This document shows positions 14,207 through 16,198 of a DNA stretch of 16,198 nt, piece by piece. The position numbers were made by a program, and so were the translations under genes. This DNA is from JBJXFY01 sp046155815 (lineage in GTDB: Bacteria > Verrucomicrobiota > Verrucomicrobiia > Limisphaerales > CAIMTB01), in NCBI GenBank assembly GCA_046155815.1, contig JBJXFY010000372.1, positions 1-16,198 on the forward strand. Direction: 5' to 3'. The notes under the pieces were generated by a model that was not told the origin of the DNA, searched no databases, and saw only the letters and a list, made by a program, of their open reading frames with translations. The number at the start of each line of letters is the position of its first letter. Position 1 is the first letter of the stretch.

Positions 14207-14461
14207 TCAATCCCGCCCGGGCAGCGGACGTTCCATGCGCTGCTCCCGCTGCCACGCCGCGGGGTCGGGGATGACATGACGCAGGCCGCCGAGCCGGCGC
14301 AGTTCCAGCAGCGCCTCCAGCGGCGTGCCGGCGGCGGACTTCCCGGCCTCAGCCTCCAGGGTTGCGGTGACCCGCACTTTGCCGCGCCGCAGTTCGGCCG
14401 GCACCGGCAGATGCACCGTGCCGTCGGCGGCGGGCTCAAGGACCGCGGTGATCGTGCTCAT
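14207..14461 (-). CDS. vapB: VapB-like antitoxin
   Basis: The 84-residue protein precedes vapC by three bases. Its N-terminal part (MSTITAVLEPAADGTVHLPV) is a short beta-hairpin-like DNA-binding region, and the C-terminal end DPAAWQREQRMERPLPGRD matches the toxin-binding tail of a common VapB group (typical form WQRExRxDRPLPGR). It should neutralise VapC and repress the pair. Two GGCGCC hexamers at 14482-14487 and 14506-14511, 24 bp apart, upstream of the start are a possible operator, though in GC-rich DNA this is weak evidence. Confidence 0.82.
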   Translation of the reverse strand: MSTITAVLEPAADGTVHLPVPAELRRGKVRVTATLEAEAGKSAAGTPLEALLELRRLGGLRHVIPDPAAWQREQRMERPLPGRD

Positions 14462-14533
14462 GGGCGGGCAGGCTACGTGTTGGCGCCGGAAAGGGGAAGC
14501 CGTCAGGCGCCATCCGCCCTTTGCCGATCCGCC

Positions 14534-15064
14534 TCACGCCAGCTTCATCGCGAGCCTCGTCTCGTCGAGGATGTCCTGCACGGTCAGGGCGCGGATCATG
14601 CGGCCGGTGCGCTTGAAGAAACCCCCGACCTCCTCCAGCGCGTCCGCCGTGTAGTCGAAGGCCACGAAGAAGCCCACCGTCCGCTCCTCGCGCAGCATCG
14701 CCGCCTCGAAGGCGTCAATGTCGGGCCGGCCCGCCTTGTCCTTCTGCTTCACCTGGATGGGATACCAGACATCGGTGAACTCAAACTCGCCCTTGGCCTT
14801 CCCGCGGCGCTCCGGCGCGGCGCCCACGGGATAGATCCGGCCGTCTATGCCCCGGTCGTCCACCTGCGTCCGGTTCGGGATGCCGCCCAGCGCGATCACG
14901 GCCCAGTTCTCGAACTCGAAGGGCGGGATGGCGCGCAGCTTCTCGGGCGTCCACGGCAGGTCGCGCACGACGAACCCGCGGCCGATCTTCCAGAGCGGCT
15001 CGTCCTCGGGCAGGCCGCACACGTCGCGCAGGCGCTTGGCCATCACGCGGCAGGCGGTGGGCGA
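14534..15064 (-). pseudogene. C-terminal fragment of a DNA methyltransferase with Mrr-like nuclease domain
   Basis: From 15064 downward the frame reads SPTACRVMAKRLRDVCGL, the segment that in intact beta-class adenine/cytosine-N4 methyltransferases directly follows motif I (GIDI-SPTACRVM), and then FEFENWAVIALGGIPNRTQV. A PD-(D/E)XK-like nuclease domain follows: GIDG (Asp codon at 14843-14845) and PIQVKQK (Lys codon at 14747-14749), the Mrr-type GxDG...QVK pair. The frame runs to a TGA at 14534. Homology stops sharply at 15064; beyond it lies the AT-richer cassette. The frame stays open into the cassette up to 15160, so a chimeric product, or one from the internal ATG at 15043, could still be made. 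The matching N-terminus lies at 15913-16185. The methyltransferase core is lost; the nuclease domain appears complete. Confidence 0.8.
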
Positions 15065-15122
15065 AAATCGTGATGACAGCATTGGGGGATTCTGTATCCT
15101 TCGAGTACACATTGATACGACC

Positions 15123-15395
15123 ATGGCCACTTTAACCGCAGAACCAAAGTTTGATGTCAAACAAGCTGCAGAAATCGCATTTAATTATCTGCGTTCGCTG
15201 ATGCCAATTCCGGCCGACGACATCAGTCTCGAAGAAGTCGAGTTAGATGGAAAAGAATGGCATGTGACTTTAGGTTTCACCAGCAAGCACCAACGGAATA
15301 TCGCAGCCATCATGGGTGATAGCCGAGTTTACAAGGTGTTCAAGATTGATTCAACGACGGGGCGCGTTCTGTCCATGCGCATCCGCAAGCCATGA
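15123..15395 (+). CDS. Small protein of unknown function paired with PIN-domain gene
   Basis: The 90-residue protein has an N-terminal helix (DVKQAAEIAFNYLRSLMP, 11-28) and a beta-rich part ending in YKVFKIDSTTGRVLSMRIRK (70-89), where the tGxVlsM ending recalls PepSY-like folds. I do not recognise a named family. The ATG at 15123 has no clear Shine-Dalgarno sequence and a longer frame upstream only runs through methyltransferase antisense sequence. The last codons overlap the PIN gene start as ATGA, so the two are translated together; a partner or antitoxin role is an inference from this. Codon use is AT-richer than in flanking genes, which points to transfer. Confidence 0.75.
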   Translation: MATLTAEPKFDVKQAAEIAFNYLRSLMPIPADDISLEEVELDGKEWHVTLGFTSKHQRNIAAIMGDSRVYKVFKIDSTTGRVLSMRIRKP

Positions 15396-15901
15396 AGCCC
15401 CCTCCGACGATTGACCATCTCTGCGCGAAGTACCAACGGAGGGGGCTTCTCGTTGATAGCAACCTTCTGCTCGTTTATTTTGTAGCTTGTTTCGATGTGA
15501 CGCTTGTGAACCGCTTTAAGCGCACGCAGGCATTTTCTCTCGATGATGTTAAACTCCTTGCGCGGTTTATCGCGCTATTCCCAAAGCGACTGACTACACC
15601 GAATATCCTCACGGAAGTCTCGAATTTATCAGGGCAGCTTCCCGAAGAAGTTCGAGGATGGTATTTTAATTCTTTCGCCAACCAGATCAAAAATGTTGAT
15701 GAGAATTACCTCCCGTCAACGAAGGTGAGCCAAGGGCCCGCGTTTGAGAAATTTGGCCTGACGGACGCTGTTATTACTAACATGGCGAAGAATCGGCACC
15801 TTGTCCTTACGGACGATTTTCGCCTTTCCAACTACCTGCGAAGCGCAGGGCAGGATGTCGTGAATTTCAACCATCTCCGGCAGATCGTTTGGAAACTATG
15901 A
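15392..15901 (+). CDS. PIN-domain protein (putative RNase), cassette-borne
   Basis: The 169-residue protein has the acidic PIN set: Asp22 in LLVDSNLLLVYF, Glu75 in NILTEVSNL, Asp125 in FGLTDAVITNMA and Asp141/142 in VLTDDFRLSNYL. The first motif is preceded by a 20-residue extension and the protein is longer than typical VapC (about 125-140), with an extra helical insert around 36-70. This fits PIN nucleases of less studied toxin or defence systems more than a standard VapC. It starts on the ATG overlapping the stop of the 90-residue gene and ends ten bases before the methyltransferase homology resumes. It is expected to cleave RNA; the target is unknown. Confidence 0.85.
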   Translation: MKPPPTIDHLCAKYQRRGLLVDSNLLLVYFVACFDVTLVNRFKRTQAFSLDDVKLLARFIALFPKRLTTPNILTEVSNLSGQLPEEVRGWYFNSFANQIKNVDENYLPSTKVSQGPAFEKFGLTDAVITNMAKNRHLVLTDDFRLSNYLRSAGQDVVNFNHLRQIVWKL

Positions 15902-15912
15902 GTCAGTTGTCC

Positions 15913-16185
15913 GACGCGGCGCGGGCGCATGAAGTCTATGTAGGCCTGCGTGCTGGCGTGGCGGTCCTCGAAGGCGCGCTTCTCCTTCGTCTCGCCCCAG
16001 AATATCTCGTAGTTGCGGTTCGAGTTGAAGGGCGGGTCAATGTAGATCAGGCCCACGCAGGAGTCGGGCAGCCGGCGGAGCGGCTCCAGGCAGTCCCCGC
16101 AGTACACGACGCGCGTGTCCACCAGCGCGGAGGGTCGCCCGGCCGGCGCGTCGGCGGGCAGGGCGGGTTTCTTCGCCTTGGGCAC
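15913..16185 (-). pseudogene. N-terminal fragment of the same DNA methyltransferase
   Basis: Reading down from a GTG at 16185, the frame gives a basic start, VVYCGDCLEPLRRLPD, LIYIDPPFNSNRNYEIFWG (catalytic motif IV DPPF at 16027-16038) and TQAYIDFMRPR, the usual N-terminal part of a beta-class site-specific methyltransferase. Homology ends at about 15913; the frame then runs into the cassette (LTHSFQ...) and stops at 15832. The frame is open above the GTG to the window edge, so the true start could lie outside. Together with 14534-15064 this is one gene split by the cassette. It cannot methylate without motif I. Confidence 0.8.
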
Positions 16186-16198
16186 GCCGCAGGCTAGG

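Larger units (their letters stand above)
15065..15912. other. AT-richer cassette replacing the middle of the methyltransferase gene
   Basis: Both borders are defined by where methyltransferase homology stops: left at about 15064/15065 (before SPTACRVM) and right at about 15912/15913 (after FMRPRRV). The cassette carries two plus-strand genes, opposite to the host gene. Base composition changes: sample 60-base rows count 30 G+C at 15181-15240 and 22 at 15661-15720, against 42 at 14881-14940. I find no transposase, no convincing terminal inverted repeat and no target-site duplication. The N- and C-terminal parts do not abut: motif I and the target-recognition region between them are missing, so the event was a replacement, not a clean insertion. 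Confidence 0.7.

Noticed and set aside
13820..15073. 417-codon plus-strand frame opposite vapBC and the methyltransferase fragment
   Set aside because: Antisense to three recognisable minus-strand genes; no domain pattern of its own.
15082..15111. Promoter for the cassette genes (TTGGGG ... TACACA)
   Set aside because: Both hexamers fit the consensus poorly and no ribosome site accompanies them; not strong enough to list.
15065..15912. Terminal inverted repeats or target-site duplication bounding the cassette
   Set aside because: I compared both ends directly and found no convincing repeat, so it is not called as an insertion sequence or transposon.

Overview
The window is GC-rich and dense in protein genes and most resembles a member of the Verrucomicrobiota (PVC superphylum). 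Two families point there: a HEAT-repeat protein ending in a Pirellula/Verrucomicrobium-type heme-binding domain (2-1123), and a pseudopilin-like secreted protein with an FTLIELLVVIAIIAILA leader and an H-X9-DG signature (minus strand, 2079-1273). I see no rRNA, tRNA, CRISPR array or transposase.

Layout. (1) 1-2079: two convergent genes, the heme protein (5' end outside the window) and the pseudopilin-like protein. The heme protein carries a small in-frame palindromic repeat. (2) 2080-2777: an intergenic stretch with a degenerate TTGGA-type repeat and a frameshifted C-terminal remnant of a family 2 glycosyltransferase. (3) 2778-10133: a plus-strand run of MarR regulator, LplT-like lysophospholipid transporter, Lnt-like apolipoprotein N-acyltransferase, Aas-like acyltransferase/acyl-ACP synthetase, DUF2157 membrane protein and GDYXXLXY protein. 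Three consecutive junctions (lplT/lnt, lnt/aas, aas/DUF2157) are 4-bp ATGA overlaps, so these genes are very likely co-translated. (4) 10249-13777: a small membrane protein, a membrane-anchored amidohydrolase-2 protein, an uncharacterised protein with a pentapeptide-repeat tail and a secreted protein of unknown function. (5) 13826-16198, mostly minus strand: a VapBC toxin-antitoxin pair and the two ends of a broken DNA methyltransferase. The middle of the methyltransferase has been replaced by a roughly 850-bp AT-richer cassette holding a 90-residue protein and a PIN-domain protein on the plus strand.

How the genes work together. Lnt takes an acyl chain from a phospholipid and leaves a lysophospholipid; LplT moves lysophospholipid across the inner membrane; Aas re-acylates it. 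The operon therefore appears to encode a closed lipoprotein-acylation and lysolipid-repair cycle, perhaps under MarR control. The right end looks like a defence/toxin-antitoxin hot spot: a beta-class methyltransferase fused to an Mrr-like nuclease domain has been inactivated by a foreign PIN-containing cassette, and a second PIN toxin (VapC) lies next to it.
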